This document shows positions 35,001-48,015 of a DNA stretch of 64,000 bases, piece after piece. A program made the position numbers and the translations under genes. This DNA is from Heterodera schachtii (Eukaryota > Nematoda > Chromadorea > Rhabditida > Heteroderidae): positions 740,211-804,210 of the forward strand of contig SIJG01000037.1 of the NCBI GenBank assembly GCA_023374025.1, read 5' to 3'. A model generated the notes under the pieces. It worked only from the letters and a program-made list of their open reading frames with translations, ran no database searches and was not told the origin of the DNA. The stretch's first letter is position 1. Each line of letters starts with the position of its first letter.

Positions 35001-36604
35001 CCACTATATAAAATTTCAACTAAAAATATGAATTTACATACAAAAAAAAAAAAAATTTTTTTTTGATATGATGTGAGTCGAAAGTGCTCGGGTTTTTTTT
35101 TTTTTTGGGGTTTTTTCATATAAAATTAAATTCCAATTTTTTTTTAATTTTTTCTCATTTTTCTTTTACAGCATTTCTCCATTTTCCACTTCTCTGCTGT
35201 TGCCCGCCTTCTACGCTCATGTGCAACAGAAATACTGGGAGGTGACTGACGTGAATTATGCATCAATTTTGAATACAATTATTTTTCCAATTTTTTTCGC
35301 ATCATTCCCTAATTAATTACCGACTCATTACACCTAATTAATTGCGCTTATTACCCCTCATTAATATTATGATATTGTACACACACTAATTAATAACTTA
35401 ATTTGCCTATTCCCATTCTCTCAGGTCGGTCTGTTCGCCTATTGGCAATTCCGCAAGTTCCCTCTGTTTGTCATTGCCGGCCCCACACTGTGCATTGCCA
35501 TGTACGGTGTTTACAGGTACTGTACTGTACAGTGTACTGACAAGTTTGATCAATGAAATTTTCCTCAATTAATCCAATTTTTGGAAATAAATTTTAAAAA
35601 ATTTGAATTTTTTGTCCAAAAGTAGGGGACCAATTCCCTGAAACGCAAACCTATCCAATTAAACTATCTATTTTTTTAGCTTATTAATTGTTTAATATTC
35701 CAATTCACTATTGTTGGCATTAGCTTTTTTTAACCAAATTCAATTTCGTTTTTACCCCTCCCCCCTTCATTTCATTTCATTTTTTATTTTGTTCATTTGT
35801 CAGGCACACTGTTGGTCTGTTGGTCACCGATTTGCGCCCTGTGCCCGACATTCTGAGTGATCGGCGTTCGCTGGTGCCGTTCGCGTTGCACACACTGTTC
35901 CTGGCGCTGTCCGGTCTTTTCTTTTACAATGTGGAGGTGCGCGTGTGCGCAAGCGCAGCTTGGCAAATATATAAATTTTCAAAAATTTCAGTTTTGCCTC
36001 ATTTCCTAAAACTTTTGGTACTCTTTTCCCCATTTTTTAAGGGAGTACATATTTCCAAAGAAAATTTTTTAAAAAATTTTTACCGATGAAATCATTTTCC
36101 CCTAAAATTTGATGCTGATTATTCGCCCTCCTTTAGGTGAGCATCCGTTTGCTGTTCTCCGCCTCTCCCTTCCTTTACATTGTGCTGGCCAAACTCATTT
36201 GTGCGCAAACGCCGCACATTCAACAGCCGGAAGTCGGTTAAAGCGAAAAAAAAAAGATAGGGCGGGCAGTCCATTTTTGGCACAATGCCAAGATTTTGGT
36301 GGATAATTAAAGCAACAAAAAATGGGAGGGCGCGGTTTATTTTGGCACAATGCCATTTTTATTAATGATTAGTCAATGCAAAAAATTTTGGACAGGGTGT
36401 CCATTTATGGCATAATGGAAGTTTTTTTTTTTTTTTTAATTAAATTTATACCAACCAAAAAAGGAACTGATGCACTCGCCGCTGCTCCCCTTTCTGACGG
36501 TGTACGCGCGGGAGGGACTGCTGAACATGTTGCTGCTCGTCTACCTGCTCGGCTTCTTCATTTTTGGCACCATGGCCCACGTGAACTGGTTGCCATTCGT
36601 GTGA
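32043..36604 (+). CDS. PIGV: GPI mannosyltransferase 2 (PIGV), 11 exons
   Basis: Adds the second mannose to the GPI anchor precursor in the ER lumen, using dolichol-phosphate-mannose; multi-pass ER membrane protein. Exons spliced in phase: 32043-32207, 32328-32499, 33119-33351, 33398-33498, 33950-34226, 34475-34716, 35172-35241, 35425-35516, 35804-35936, 36137-36232 and 36464-36604, about 573 residues (human about 493). Family landmarks: DATLLDRLVHG then LSCWDGRHFLHIAEFGY and ESNLAFFPLFP (exon 3), CPASIFFSALYSESLYTLF and FLTRSNGLVNAGF (exon 5), MPWCNES across exons 6-7, and a C-terminus ending HVNWLPFV (family ends FLPW-). The first exon adds a His/Gln-rich hydrophilic stretch not seen in human. 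The donors of exons 5 and 10 were chosen by phase and are weak. Introns carry a duplicated copy of the exon 5 acceptor region. Confidence 0.93.
33577..33949 (+). repeat. Tandem duplication in PIGV intron 4 with decoy exon starts
   Basis: Two ~125-bp units (about 33700-33825 and 33826-33945) share TTTTGAAGGTGTCC, CTTCAGGCCAG, GGGCC and CATGGATATC. A further copy at 33577 reads AAGGTGTCTGGCCAGC, nearly the same as the true exon 5 start at 33947-33965. The unit appears to be expanded from the acceptor itself. Confidence 0.75.
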
Positions 36605-37013
36605 AATGTGTGCCACCCACAAAAAAATGCCAACTTTTTCTTAAGTCGCATATCATTTTTCTTAAACTTTTTTTTTGTTTTCATTGCCAAACTTTTCATT
36701 TACACGCATTCCATTCATTGTTTTTTTTCCAAATTTTTAATTCGCCATAGTAATTAATTAATTAATTGTATGCTTTTGCGTTTGCTGGTCAGTGTTTTGG
36801 TGATCGATCACTTTTTTACGATCTCTTAATTTTACACAATTTTATTTGTTTTATTTGTTCAATGGCTTTAATCGCTTTTTTGTTGTTCCAATTCTGCCAA
36901 TTATGAGCTTAAAATGACTTTTCAATTTAAAACAATTTGCTTTATCAAAATTTCATTTTCACTTTGATTTAATTATTTTGAATTTTTACTAATAATTTTA
37001 TTTAAAATTGAAC

Positions 37014-37015
37014 AG
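37014..37015 (+). promoter_or_regulatory. Putative trans-splice (SL) acceptor for UBE2G2
   Basis: AAATTGAACAG after an AT-rich stretch, 7 nt before the ATG. This fits a nematode spliced-leader acceptor, and no upstream coding exon is needed. Inference from position only. Confidence 0.35.
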
Positions 37016-37022
37016 TAAATAA

Positions 37023-38621
37023 ATGGCCGGTGTCGCATTGCGCCGTTTGTTGACAGAGTACCGACGTGAGTTTGTTGTGCACACAATTAGTATAGTAATA
37101 ATAAACAATTTGGCTAATTTTTGACGAATGCGAAAACCCATTACATTTTTTAATGGTTTAGCACCCGCTAATTGGAAAATCCCAAAAAATATTTTCCATG
37201 AAAAATTCAACCAAATAACTGAAGGAGTTGCACTGAAAATTTGTCAATTTCCCCCCACTTTTCAGAGCTTTGCCACAACCCCCCGGAGGGCATTGTGGCC
37301 GGCCCGGCGGATGAGGAAAACTTTTTCGAATGGCACTGTCTGATTTCGGGCCCCGAGGGCACCTGCTTTGAGTACGGCATTTTCCCGGCCAAGCTCACAT
37401 TCTCCGAGGTGTCATTTGTGGCATTTTTGCCGACATAAGGAAAATGAAGAAAAATTCTTTTCCAGGATTACCCTCTCAGTCCGCCCAAAATGCAATTTCT
37501 TTGCGACATTTTCCACCCGAACATTTACGCGGACGGCAAAGTGTGTATCAGGTGAGGGGAAAGGTGGTGTTCTGTACGGTGTTCACAAGCATTTGAATTA
37601 TGATGAAAATTTTTGTAGTAATTTTTAACAAAAAATTACATTTTAAATTTGTCATTTTTGATTAATTTCATCATTCGTTTTAATTATCTTTTTTTTATAA
37701 ATGAAGAGTTGTTACATGACACATTGTGCCTGATTGTAAGTCAAATTGGGTTAAAACTTAATCCAGATAGTAAAAAAAAACGTAATTTTGAATCCGATTT
37801 TGGATATAGACGCAAATATCTTTGGCATAACTGCGGAATATTTGAATGGGATTTCATGTTTTATGGGTTTAATTAATTTTTCTGTGCTTTTTTAGCATTT
37901 TGCACACCCCGGGCGACGACCCGACGGGTTACGAGACGAGTGCCGAACGATGGTCCCCCGTGCAGTCGGTGGAAAAGATTCTCATCTCGGTGGTGTCCAT
38001 GCTGGCCGGTCCGTGTCCTTTCCAATTTGATTTTTTCTGTTGCCATTGGCATTTTGTCCACCCTTTTCAGAGCCAAACGACGAAAGTGCGGCCAATGTGA
38101 ACGCGGCCAAAATGTGGCGTGACAACCGTGTCCAATTTGAGCGAATTGCGCACAAACTCGTGCGCACCACATTGGTAAAATGGAGGAAAACGGGTACACC
38201 CCAAAACATTGCCGGGACACAATTTCGCCGCAATTTTAAAAGTTTTAAAAAATTATTTGAGTTTTTTTGAAAGCCTTTGTTTAATGAAAACAATATTTGC
38301 CGATTTTCCGGGAAAAAAAACATTGTATTTTTGTTTGTTTCCATGAGTTTTCTTAATAAAAAAATTTTCGTATTAGGCTTAGGTGACCAAGAATTTTTGA
38401 TATTTTTTCTTGAAATTTTTACAAATTTAGCGGCGTCGTTTCGGCGGCGTTGTTTTGTCCTGCTCACGGGAAAAACAATTTGAAAATAAATAATCATTTT
38501 AATTAAATTAAATCAGGGTCTGCCGGCGCAAAAACCGGGCGACAACACTGACGACACAGCAGCGACAACAACGGCGGCGCCGGCTGTGCCCGGCCCAAGC
38601 TCATCATCCAGATCCAGATAA
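37023..38621 (+). CDS. UBE2G2: Ubiquitin-conjugating enzyme E2 G2, 6 exons
   Basis: E2 enzyme that takes ubiquitin on a catalytic cysteine and works with ER ligases in ER-associated degradation. Exons in phase: 37023-37065, 37266-37408, 37466-37551, 37896-38008, 38071-38174 and 38517-38621, 197 residues (human 165). [54 protein letters not shown] then DGKVCIS (active Cys in exon 3, preceded by HPN), [20 protein letters not shown] (the acidic insertion loop typical of G-class E2s) and [20 protein letters not shown] match the family nearly residue for residue. The C-terminus is about 30 residues longer, Ala/Thr/Ser-rich. The ATG is 418 bp after the PIGV stop on the same strand, so joint transcription is possible but unproven. 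Confidence 0.96.
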
Positions 38622-40438
38622 ATGCTGACACATTTTTGAGACACAATTCTCTTTTGGACGTGAGATTGAACCCCCAATTTATGATGGCTTTTGATGTAGG
38701 AATATCATATATTTTTATGGTGGCGATAAATTATGAAAATTAATTTTTGAAAGCGAGCTTTTGCCATTAATTTTTTGGTCCCATTTTCATTAATTAAATA
38801 GTTTAAATAATAAAAATACACGGAAAATCATATTCAAAAAAATTTATACTTTCATCTATAAAATAAACGATTTGTTGGAAGCGAATCAGAGAAAGAGGAA
38901 GAGTTTTGTAATGTGTAAATAATAAATGTGTGGATTTGCTGCTTTTTTGGGGGAGGACAAAATTCACTAGAAAACTATTCCAATTTTCTAAATTACGAAA
39001 TGGAGGAGAGGCATTATTGTTGAAGAGAATGGCAAACAAACGGTTAATAATTCAAATATGGACTTTTGTGGTGGTGGCGATGGATTTAAGCATAATTAGT
39101 TCTCTGGGTGAATAAAAACGAAAAAAACAATTAAATCTATTTTTGTGTGGTTTTTGGGCAATCTCTAACACATGGACAAAGATTAAAAACTGATCAAAAA
39201 GATGAATTTCTTGGTTCTGCGCATCCAAATCAACTAATCATTTTTTAAATTTGTTGGACTGTCGAAATTATTTTTTGATTTAAAAAACAGTTTATTTTTT
39301 TACTTTTTTTAAAACAAAATTAAAATTGTTTTATAAATAATATACACTCAACTTTCTTCAATTTTGGCATTTGAATAGACTCCAAAATTAACTAATTTAT
39401 TAAAAAAAAATTTAAGTCCAACAAATTAATTAAGAATAATGATTAGTTAATTGGACTCATAATAATGAAGACAAATTTTTTTTTCCTCCATATTTTAATA
39501 TGCTTATGAGATTGCTTTTCAAAATACGTAAAACAACTATTTTGTATATTATAAATAGCCATAAAATAGCAATTTTCATGAATTTCTAAGTTTGAATATC
39601 GAATAGTTGAGATGTATGTAGAATAATAATAATAAAACAATTTTGTATAATATATATTGTATTCTGAATGTTTCGGAACATACTTTTTTGTATTATAGCT
39701 TGTATAAAAACGGGGAGAGAGAGAGAAAGAAGCCATGAAAATACAGTATTCCTTTTGTAATGAATATACGGTAGCAATAATATGTAATAAAGTGCAGAAT
39801 AAATTGTGTGTAAGGACATAAAATGAATGGAAATGCACCGAGGGAACAAAAAATATAATAATGTGAAAAAAAGAGAGAAAAATGCAGAGTGAATTTGCTT
39901 AATATAATATAAGTATGGTGGTGGATAAGTAAACACTTTCAAATAGAGCCGAAAAATCCCATTTTTTTGAAGAAAAAAAAAAATTAATATTTTGTGAAAA
40001 AAGAAACCGAAAAAATGGGATTTTAATTTTAAGTACCATTTCAAGTAAAAGAATAATGTAGGAAGAAGTACAAATACTAATAAGCAATATGCAAAATGAA
40101 TAATAAGTAATAAATGCAGCGGGAGGAGAGAGGAAGGGAAGAACCGAAGAACAAAAAAAGATTTATTTGCGCTTTTGGCGGTCGGCATTTTTCGATAAAA
40201 TTTACCAAATTGGTAAAATTTGGGCCAATTTCCAATGGACAATTTAAATCAAATCTACTCATTGGACAGCGTGGAGAGGAAGGCGTTCAAAACAGGATTT
40301 TTGGACTTCAAACCAATAAAATAATCCAAAATTATGTCCGACCCTTTTCAAAAAATTCCAAAAAAAAAAAAGTTTGAGATTTTAGTTCAACCTGCTCCCC
40401 CCTCCTCCTCATATTTCAAATCACTGGTCTTGTTGTTG
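38622..40438. other. AT-rich intergenic stretch between convergent genes
   Basis: Lies between the stops of UBE2G2 (plus) and the CTDSPL2-like gene (minus). Holds A/T runs, short (TA) stretches near 39530-39660 and the two 3' UTRs. A 218-codon minus ORF at 39586-40242 is Phe/Ile/Tyr-rich, as expected from AT composition, and has no domain. Confidence 0.7.
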
Positions 40439-43400
40439 TTATTGTTGCTGTTGTTGTTGGTCAATTGGTTGGTCCAAATCAATGGCGTAAAAGCCGTCGT
40501 CTTCATCCTCATCACCACCACCATCATCATGATTATCCTCATCATCATTACGCCCACCACTTCCGTTGACCATCATCGTCGTCATTCGTCTCTGTTGCTG
40601 ATCATGATCATTACCGTTGTCACTGTTGTTGCTGCTGCTGACCACCACCATCATCATTTCGTCGTCACTTTCCTCCGCCATGCCACCACCACCACCACCA
40701 CCACCACCAATTGGTTGTCGTCGTCGTTGTTCAACATGTTGTTGGTGCTGTTGTACTTGTCCCTGCTGCTCTTGTTGGCTGCCAATGTCATTGGTGTTGG
40801 TGTTGCTGCTGTTGTTGAACAGATACACTCCTTGTTGATGCTGCTGTTGTTGTTCGCACGGCAATTGCAAAGCGGACAAAAATGAAGCGGTTGTGAAGCC
40901 GGTGCCAATGCCATCATCACCACCATCTCCACAACCGGCACCCGTTTGTGGTGCTGCTGCAAATGATGATAATGATGCGTCTGCGGTATGAACAACAGCT
41001 GCGGCGGTAGAAGGCGCTGAAACTGCTGCGACGGCCTCTGCTGCCGGTGCCATTGTCGCCGTCGCACCACCGGCGGACAACAAGTCGTGGATACGGTAGC
41101 GTTCGCGGATGACCGGCCGCACATCCTCCTGGGTTACGGTAGAGGTATGGTGAGTTGTAAAAGGATTGTCATTTTTCAAAAAAAAATCGCTGAAAATTTC
41201 AAAAAACGACGGAAAAAACGAACTGATCCCAGAAAATAGAGCCCCACCAAACCGTCGTTGGAGGCTCCATTATAGAAAATACGGAAGAAAGAAATATACG
41301 GTATGCACAGTATACCAACAATTTTTTTTTTATTAGCAATTAAATCATTTAAAACTGACCTGACGACTAAGCGTTTCCAAGAATGGGATCAGTTTCAACA
41401 ATTCAGTGTCACTCTGTTCCGAGAACCAACTCTCGATGAGAATGCCGTTGTCAAGCTGTGTACAAAAAAGGTGCGGTGTATTAACAAGACACAAAATTTG
41501 ACAGGTTTTCAATAAAAAATGAGAAAAATTGTGGCACTTTTTTTTGTTTGAAAAAATGTTACAAATTAAAATGTTTTTTGAATAATTTAAAATATTTGTA
41601 TTTGCCTGATATGCAAATGATTGGAGACAGTTGTCAATGATCACTGTACGAGACAAATCCCGGCCAAGAATGTTCAAGTCTTTGATGTAATTGCCGTAGA
41701 CGAACACGCAATGTTCACGGAACAGGCGATGGCGAATGAACCGTTTGCCGGGGTCCAACAAATTCTGAAAAATTCAAAAAAATAAAAAAATAATGTAAAA
41801 TATAATTTGGCATTTTAATAATTAAGACATGAATAATTCAAAAGTGAAATTGTCCAATAACAAAAACAACAAATTAATTGACCAATTATAACCACCATAT
41901 TTAGGGTTCTCCGATGGATTAATTTTTGGGGTTTGGCCACTAAAAGTTTAATGTTTTCTCATTTATATTTTCAAAATCAGGGCAAATTCGAGCAAAAAAA
42001 AGGGAAACAAATTATTTTTTAATGAATTTATTAACCCCAAAAACATATTGGGTGTTATTTTTTAAAAAGTAAACTAATTAACAACGAATCTCATCAACAA
42101 CATCCCAAAAATAAAGCAAAAAATTCGGGAAAAAAACCCTAAAAAATTCGTAATATAAAATAAAAAATTTACGCCGTCAAATTATACAATTTTAAAAATT
42201 CAAAATCACTAAAAAAAATGGTTTATACCAGCAGTTTGTCCGCGTACACTCTTTTGCTGGCGGTGAACAAAATGATTTCAAAATGGTTGGACAAGCGTTC
42301 GAGGAACTCGTGAAGATGGGGACGGACTCTGACGAACACCTGCAAAAAAAACCCATCCAAAAATTTTGCATTTTCCGGGAAAAAAGTGCATTTTCCTTGC
42401 CCACCTGATACACAGTCTCCTGGAATTCCACCTCAAATTTCATTGTCGCATCTGGCAATTCGCTGAGACTGCAGTGCACCAGCGTTTCGTCCTGGCATAT
42501 TAAAATTAGTTTTTTTTTTCCCCCAATTTTTTAAGTTAATTTACTTATGCAAGACAAAATTGGGACAATGGCAATTCATAGAAAAAAATTATTTAAAAAA
42601 ATTGTAAAACGGAAAAAAAAAACCCTGAATTTATAGGATTTTTCGCGTTTTTAAGTCAATTTTTTTTTAAATTTATTAATTGGCATAGCAATTTGAAATG
42701 TTACTTCTTTTTTTTTGAAATTAGTAAATGCAAATTTTTCTATGCAATTCAAACAAAAATCGGGGTGCCATTTTTGTCAAAAAAATTCTTTTTTTTAAAT
42801 ATGTGGCAAAACCGGACCAAGTCAAGCACCAGCGAATAGAGCGGCGTTGAGCGCGTCTTCAGCGGCAGTGCCGGCGTGCGGTAAAGCATTTCTTGGCTGA
42901 GCGGAGGCAAATTTTGCAGCAAATAAATCCTGACAAAAAAATGGGGAAATTAAATATAAATATATGTGTTTTTCAAAACATTTTTTGATTTCCCTATTTT
43001 GAGATTTGCTGTTTTCATTTTTCAAAATATATAATAAATGATAGTAAAAAATTCAATTTACGGCGGGGTTTTTTTTAAATTTAAGGCTGCAAATTAACAA
43101 AGTGTGCAGACATTTATTTGTGTCGATGCCCAAAATCGGACTCAAAAATTTTTTTTTTGTTTTCTTCCAATTCCAAAAACCATAAACAGCATTCATATTT
43201 TCTTTAATAAATGCTAAATTAATTGAAAAAAACGCGTTTTTTGCGGATCAAAATTCAAAATTTAAATAAAAAAAATTAAAAAATGAATTACGAGTCGGTG
43301 TCAATTGACGGCATATAAGTGGTGGTTGTGGTGGTGCAATTTGGTTGTTGCTGTTTCTGGTGGACCAACACGTTTTCAACATCGATGTCATCATCTTCTT

Positions 43401-45663
43401 CATCCTCATCATCATCCATTGGCATGTCGGCAATGGCTTCTTCTTCCATCGGTTGGCCATGGCATTCCGTCGTCCGCAACGATTGTTGTGCCGGAAAATG
43501 GGGTACAACCGTTAAATGGCACACAAAAAAAGCCAAAATTTTCCATTTTTAGCCCGTTTATTAACAAATTTATACAAAAATGGCAAATTTTGAGTATTTT
43601 TGAGCGAAATGCTAAAATTTTAATGTTTTTTCATTAAGAAATTTGAACCATTTGGGTAATAAAAAACAAATTTGAGTCGGATTAAGACACAAAAAATTCT
43701 CACAAAACGAGTAAAATCGTCCATAATTTAGGTCCCATTTTTTATACCTCATTTGGGACTGAAAAAGACGAGGATGAAGATGCACCAGCAACACAATTGG
43801 CTGGCTGAATTGTGTCCTGTTTTTGTTGCGCCGCTTCTCCGTCACAACCGACGCCATTCAATTGGCACAACGACGGCGCCGTGGAAGGTGGCGTTGGCGT
43901 TGTACTGCTTCGACTCGTCGTCGTCATCATCATCTTTTGCTGTTGGCTCTGAGTTTGATGGCCATGCCGTGCCGGAGGCGAAGTGTTGGAAGAACCATTG
44001 GCACAACTTTGCTCATTCTGATCACCACCAGCAACACCACCAATTGTTGCTGTTGTTGCGGTTGGCATTTGCTGTTGATTGTCATCGAATTGAATGTCAA
44101 CAGTGCCTTAAAAAGAGCCAAAATTCAAAATATTTCATTAAAAAGTGACAAAAAACATCGAAAAATTGGTTGAAATATAATGTGGGCCTGATTTTAAAGG
44201 ACCAATTTGAACATTTGATGAATTATTTATAAAAAAAATTTGACAAAAAATACCCGTTTTTATGACATCTTGGGAGGGTAGATTTACTATATAAAAAAGT
44301 CCCCATTTTTTCCGCTAAAATATGAGGAAATTATTGTAAATTTAAATTCAACATTGACCCACCAAACTTTTAGGTATGTAATTAGCTAATTCGAAATCAA
44401 ATATTTTTTTATTTTCCACTCCAAAAATAAAACAAATTATGTGTGACATGGCCAAGCCAAAAAAAAAAAACCTTCGGCCGGCGACGGTTTCAGACTGATC
44501 CGGTGATGTCTGGCCACCATTGAACGCCTCGGCGCCGACGGTGTGTCTGCCGCATTTGAAATGGCGGCACGCTTTGCGACGCCGTTGATCCGCGCTGAAA
44601 TTTTGATGAACTAAAAAATAGTTGGCACAAACCAAGCGACAAAAAAAATGGAAAAATTCCGTTTTATGCCATGCCCTCCTCCCCCATTTTTTTGGCATTT
44701 TTAATTGGATTAAATCGCTTCATTTCCCCGAAATCAGTCCAATTTGTTCATATAAATGTGCCTATCCAACTACAATTCCATGCAAAATGGTAGTGAATTA
44801 GACTCAAATTGTCGTCACATAGAAAATGAAAAAAAAAAAAATTTTGTCATTTTTTTGTAACTTTGCCAAAACAATGGGCTATAAAATGGAGGGAAAAGTA
44901 CACTTTTTTTGCTAACAATTTGCTGAATTTTGTATCCCATTAGCAACCATAAATTTGTATTGTTTGGTTGTTAATTGTATTCTCTCAAAAGTGAAGCGAA
45001 TTTAATTGGCAACAAAAACTTTAGATTTTTGAAATTAAGTGGTGAAAAGAGAAAAAACCCAACCGAAATTAATTGTGTAAAAATTTTGAAGAATGGTATA
45101 AATTCAATGTAATTTATATATATTTTTTAGGGTTTTAAAATGAAAATTTGTAAACCCATGTAAAATTGCAATTTTCACACGAAAACCAAAAAATTCTCTG
45201 GATTCTGTCAAAAAAATGGTTATTTCCATGGCATTCTCTAACTTTTTGCTGTTTTAAAGTGAAAATCTGTACAAAAACACCAAATTAATGACCAAAAAAA
45301 ATTTTGGATTAAAAAACCCGCTAAAATCCACCACCCTCCAAAAAAAAAAATTTTTTTTTTTGCCCGCCAACCAACCGCTGGTCCGTCGCTGTCGCTGCTG
45401 CTCAAGCACAGCGCCGGCAGCTGCACTGCTCGCCGCCGCCACCACAACGCCGGACGGTTGGCGCCGACGGCGCTCAAACGCGCCGCTACAGTACGCCTGC
45501 GGCGCGACTACGGTGCTGGTCACCGCTGTGGCCGCCATTACTGTCGTTGGTCGAACTTTTGTAATTGTTGTTGCTGGTGGTTGTTGTTGTTGGTGTTGTT
45601 GTCGACCCCTGTGCACTGTGCTCGTCGTTAGTGGTGCAATATCGTCAAATTTTATTTTGCGCC
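40439..45663 (-). CDS. CTDSPL2: CTD small phosphatase-like 2 (FCP/SCP family), 10 visible exons
   Basis: HAD-superfamily serine phosphatase of the FCP1/SCP type; CTDSPL2 relatives act in the nucleus. Exons: 45364-45663, 44472-44594, 43748-44106, 43292 to about 43500 (acceptor unresolved), 42818-42929, 42405-42491, 42229-42339, 41606-41764, 41360-41455, 40439-41128. The catalytic DxDx(T/V) motif spans two exons: SLVLDL then [15 protein letters not shown]. Next come [79 protein letters not shown] and [11 protein letters not shown], then [17 protein letters not shown]. The family normally ends just after HDLL. Here a ~205-residue tail of poly-Q, poly-G, Asn and Asp/Glu follows. The N-terminal half is low-complexity with an acidic patch ([16 protein letters not shown]). 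Two introns have GC donors (45362-45363 and 41604-41605). The start codon was not located; it may be in an upstream exon. Confidence 0.9.
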
Positions 45664-47689
45664 CTGAATTTTAATTAATTTTTAATGGGAAATTCAGAAA
45701 AAAAAAGGGAAAAATCACATTTTTGGCACTTTTAAAGAATGGGTAACCCGGTGAGTTTTTTTAAATGCTCTAATAAAGGGTTGACTCTTTTTCGGATTTT
45801 TCCGGGGTAGAAAATTTTTTTAAAGCGCCGGGAATTTTGAGACTCCGGATTTCAGAGTCCTTGGAATTGCATCCGGATTAAATTTCAGAGTTAAAAATCC
45901 TTTTTTTCCCGGTCTCCTTAACCGGAACAGGGAAAAAATACACATAGGTAGACAAATCCTAGATAAACACAAGGCTCAGATTTGCGGTCAGCGAATATTT
46001 GAGCCCGGGAAAATTGTGAAAATGCCAATTCACAATAAAAAAAAATTAAAAATGAAACAGAACGCCAAGGAAAAAATATAAATTTGACTTTTCGGTAACA
46101 AATCGTGCCGTTCCGATCAAAAAAGTCTTATGGCATAACCTTAAACTGTAAAATTTATGTAATGGCATTGTCATGCCGTCATACCACTCTTGAAGACTTT
46201 GATTTCAAAAAATGCCGGGCAATCTCTCCCTCCTCCCGCATAAATGCCAAAAAATCCCAAATCCCAACCCTTTGCCCGGCGGGGCTCTCCCATTTTGTTT
46301 TTTTGTTTTGTTTACCTTCTCAAAAAACAGCTTCACCAATTTTCAGCAGCAGCAGCAGCTGATAAACGCTGTACACACCGAGCGAAGCGAACACAAAAAT
46401 TAATGCAAAAGGAAGGAAAGGCCCCGCCGGTGCACCGCAGAAAATTGGGGACGAAATAATAATAAAACGGGAAATTTATGGGGAGGAGGCAAAAAATGAA
46501 AAAATGGGGAAAGGGCGATTATAAGTAGCAAAAGAAAAGTGTAATAATAATAATGATGATGATGGCGTCCAAGTGACTGACGACCGACCGACGTCAATGT
46601 GTTAGGTTGACATAAGGGGACAGCTTTTTCCGTGCAAAAAACAAACAAACAAAAATTAACCAAATTAATTTCCGAAAATGAAAATGAAAGAAACAAATTT
46701 TTTTTTTCAAAAATTTAAATGCGATTAAATTAAAATCTGAGTAAATTTAAACAATTTTATAAATTTCAAAGACTCAATTTCAACTACCATCTATTTTTTG
46801 TTTTAAAGAATTGGGACCGGTAAACAAAGTATTCCTAGAGGTACATATGTAAATGGAAATTGTGCCATCACTTTTCCTGTCATTATTATTATTTTTCACA
46901 ATTAAATTTGTACGCTGATTTGTGAGATAAAAATCCAATCTGGAATTGAATTTCCAAAAATGTTATTTTTGTTTGCAAAGAATTACTGTATGGCTTTTCA
47001 AAATTGCACAGAAATGGATATAATTGTATTGTATGCAGCAGCAAAAGTGCCAAAATTAGCAAACGGCGCTTACACTACACAGTTTCTTCAATTATTACTG
47101 TGCTAAAAGCGCGAGAAAAGAGCCGTCGCGCCGACACCGCCGCCGCCGCCATCATTATTTTTTACGAGTGAAAAGGAGAGAAAGAAAGGCACAACTAAAA
47201 ACTAAACAATTGGGCGGAGGAGGAGAAGGAGGAGGAGGAAGGAGGCGGGTGGAAGAAGCGCGGAGGAGGGCTAAGCATAACGAAAATGGGGGACGGACGC
47301 GTGGGATGTAAAAACGGCGGAGTGGGAGGAGGAGGAGGGCATGAGCAATGAATGAGCACAGCAGGGCACGGCACGGGCACTGAGTGCCCCACCCTCCTCC
47401 CGTTTTCTTCCCTTCATTCATATGCTCGGGGTCGGGCTCAACTTCTTTGCCCACGTTCGGTCGGTTGGCGGATAATGGCGGCGGGGCGGCGCCGGTTGAA
47501 GGAAAAGACGACGACGACTATGAAGATGATGATGATGAAGTTGGAAAACGACCGGAGGAGGAGGAGGGAGAAGAATGGGTGAAGAGCAGTGGAAGACGGA
47601 CGACGCACTGTTAAGGAGCAGCGAGGGATTGATGGATGAATGGAATGGGTGGAGAGGGAGGAGTTTTTGAGGAGGAGGAGGGAGGGACA

Positions 47690-48015
47690 GGAAAGAAAAC
47701 AGAGAGGAGAGAGGGAGAGGAAGGAAGGAAGAAAACAGAGAGAGAGAGAGAGGAAGAAAACAGAGAGAGGGAGCGAGAGAGATTGAAGTGACACACGACA
47801 CAGAGCTGAGGACTGGAAGAAGACATTGCTTTCTTGATGGACCACAGAAGAAAGACTGGGGAGAATAAATGATTTGTTCAATAGCAGAGAGAACAAACAA
47901 GGAAGGAGGGAATGCAGAGCGATGAGAGTGAATGTGAAATAGTAGAAAGGGTCAGACGAACAGAGAGAGAGAGAGAGAGAAAGACACAGAGAGAGAGAGA
48001 GAGAGAGAGAGATGT
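47690..48015. repeat. (GA)n-rich simple repeat, block 1
   Basis: Runs of GAGAGAGA and GGAAG on the plus strand, purine-only over long stretches, so triplex-prone (H-DNA). A second block lies at 48945-49200. Confidence 0.9.

Noticed and set aside
39586..40242. 218-codon minus ORF, apparently multi-membrane
   Set aside because: Phe/Ile/Tyr/Leu-rich composition follows from AT-rich 3' UTR sequence; no recognisable family.
43305..44173. Plus-strand ORFs over the phosphatase exons
   Set aside because: Shadows of CAA/CAG- and GAT-rich coding sequence; the minus frame splices in phase and matches CTDSPL2.
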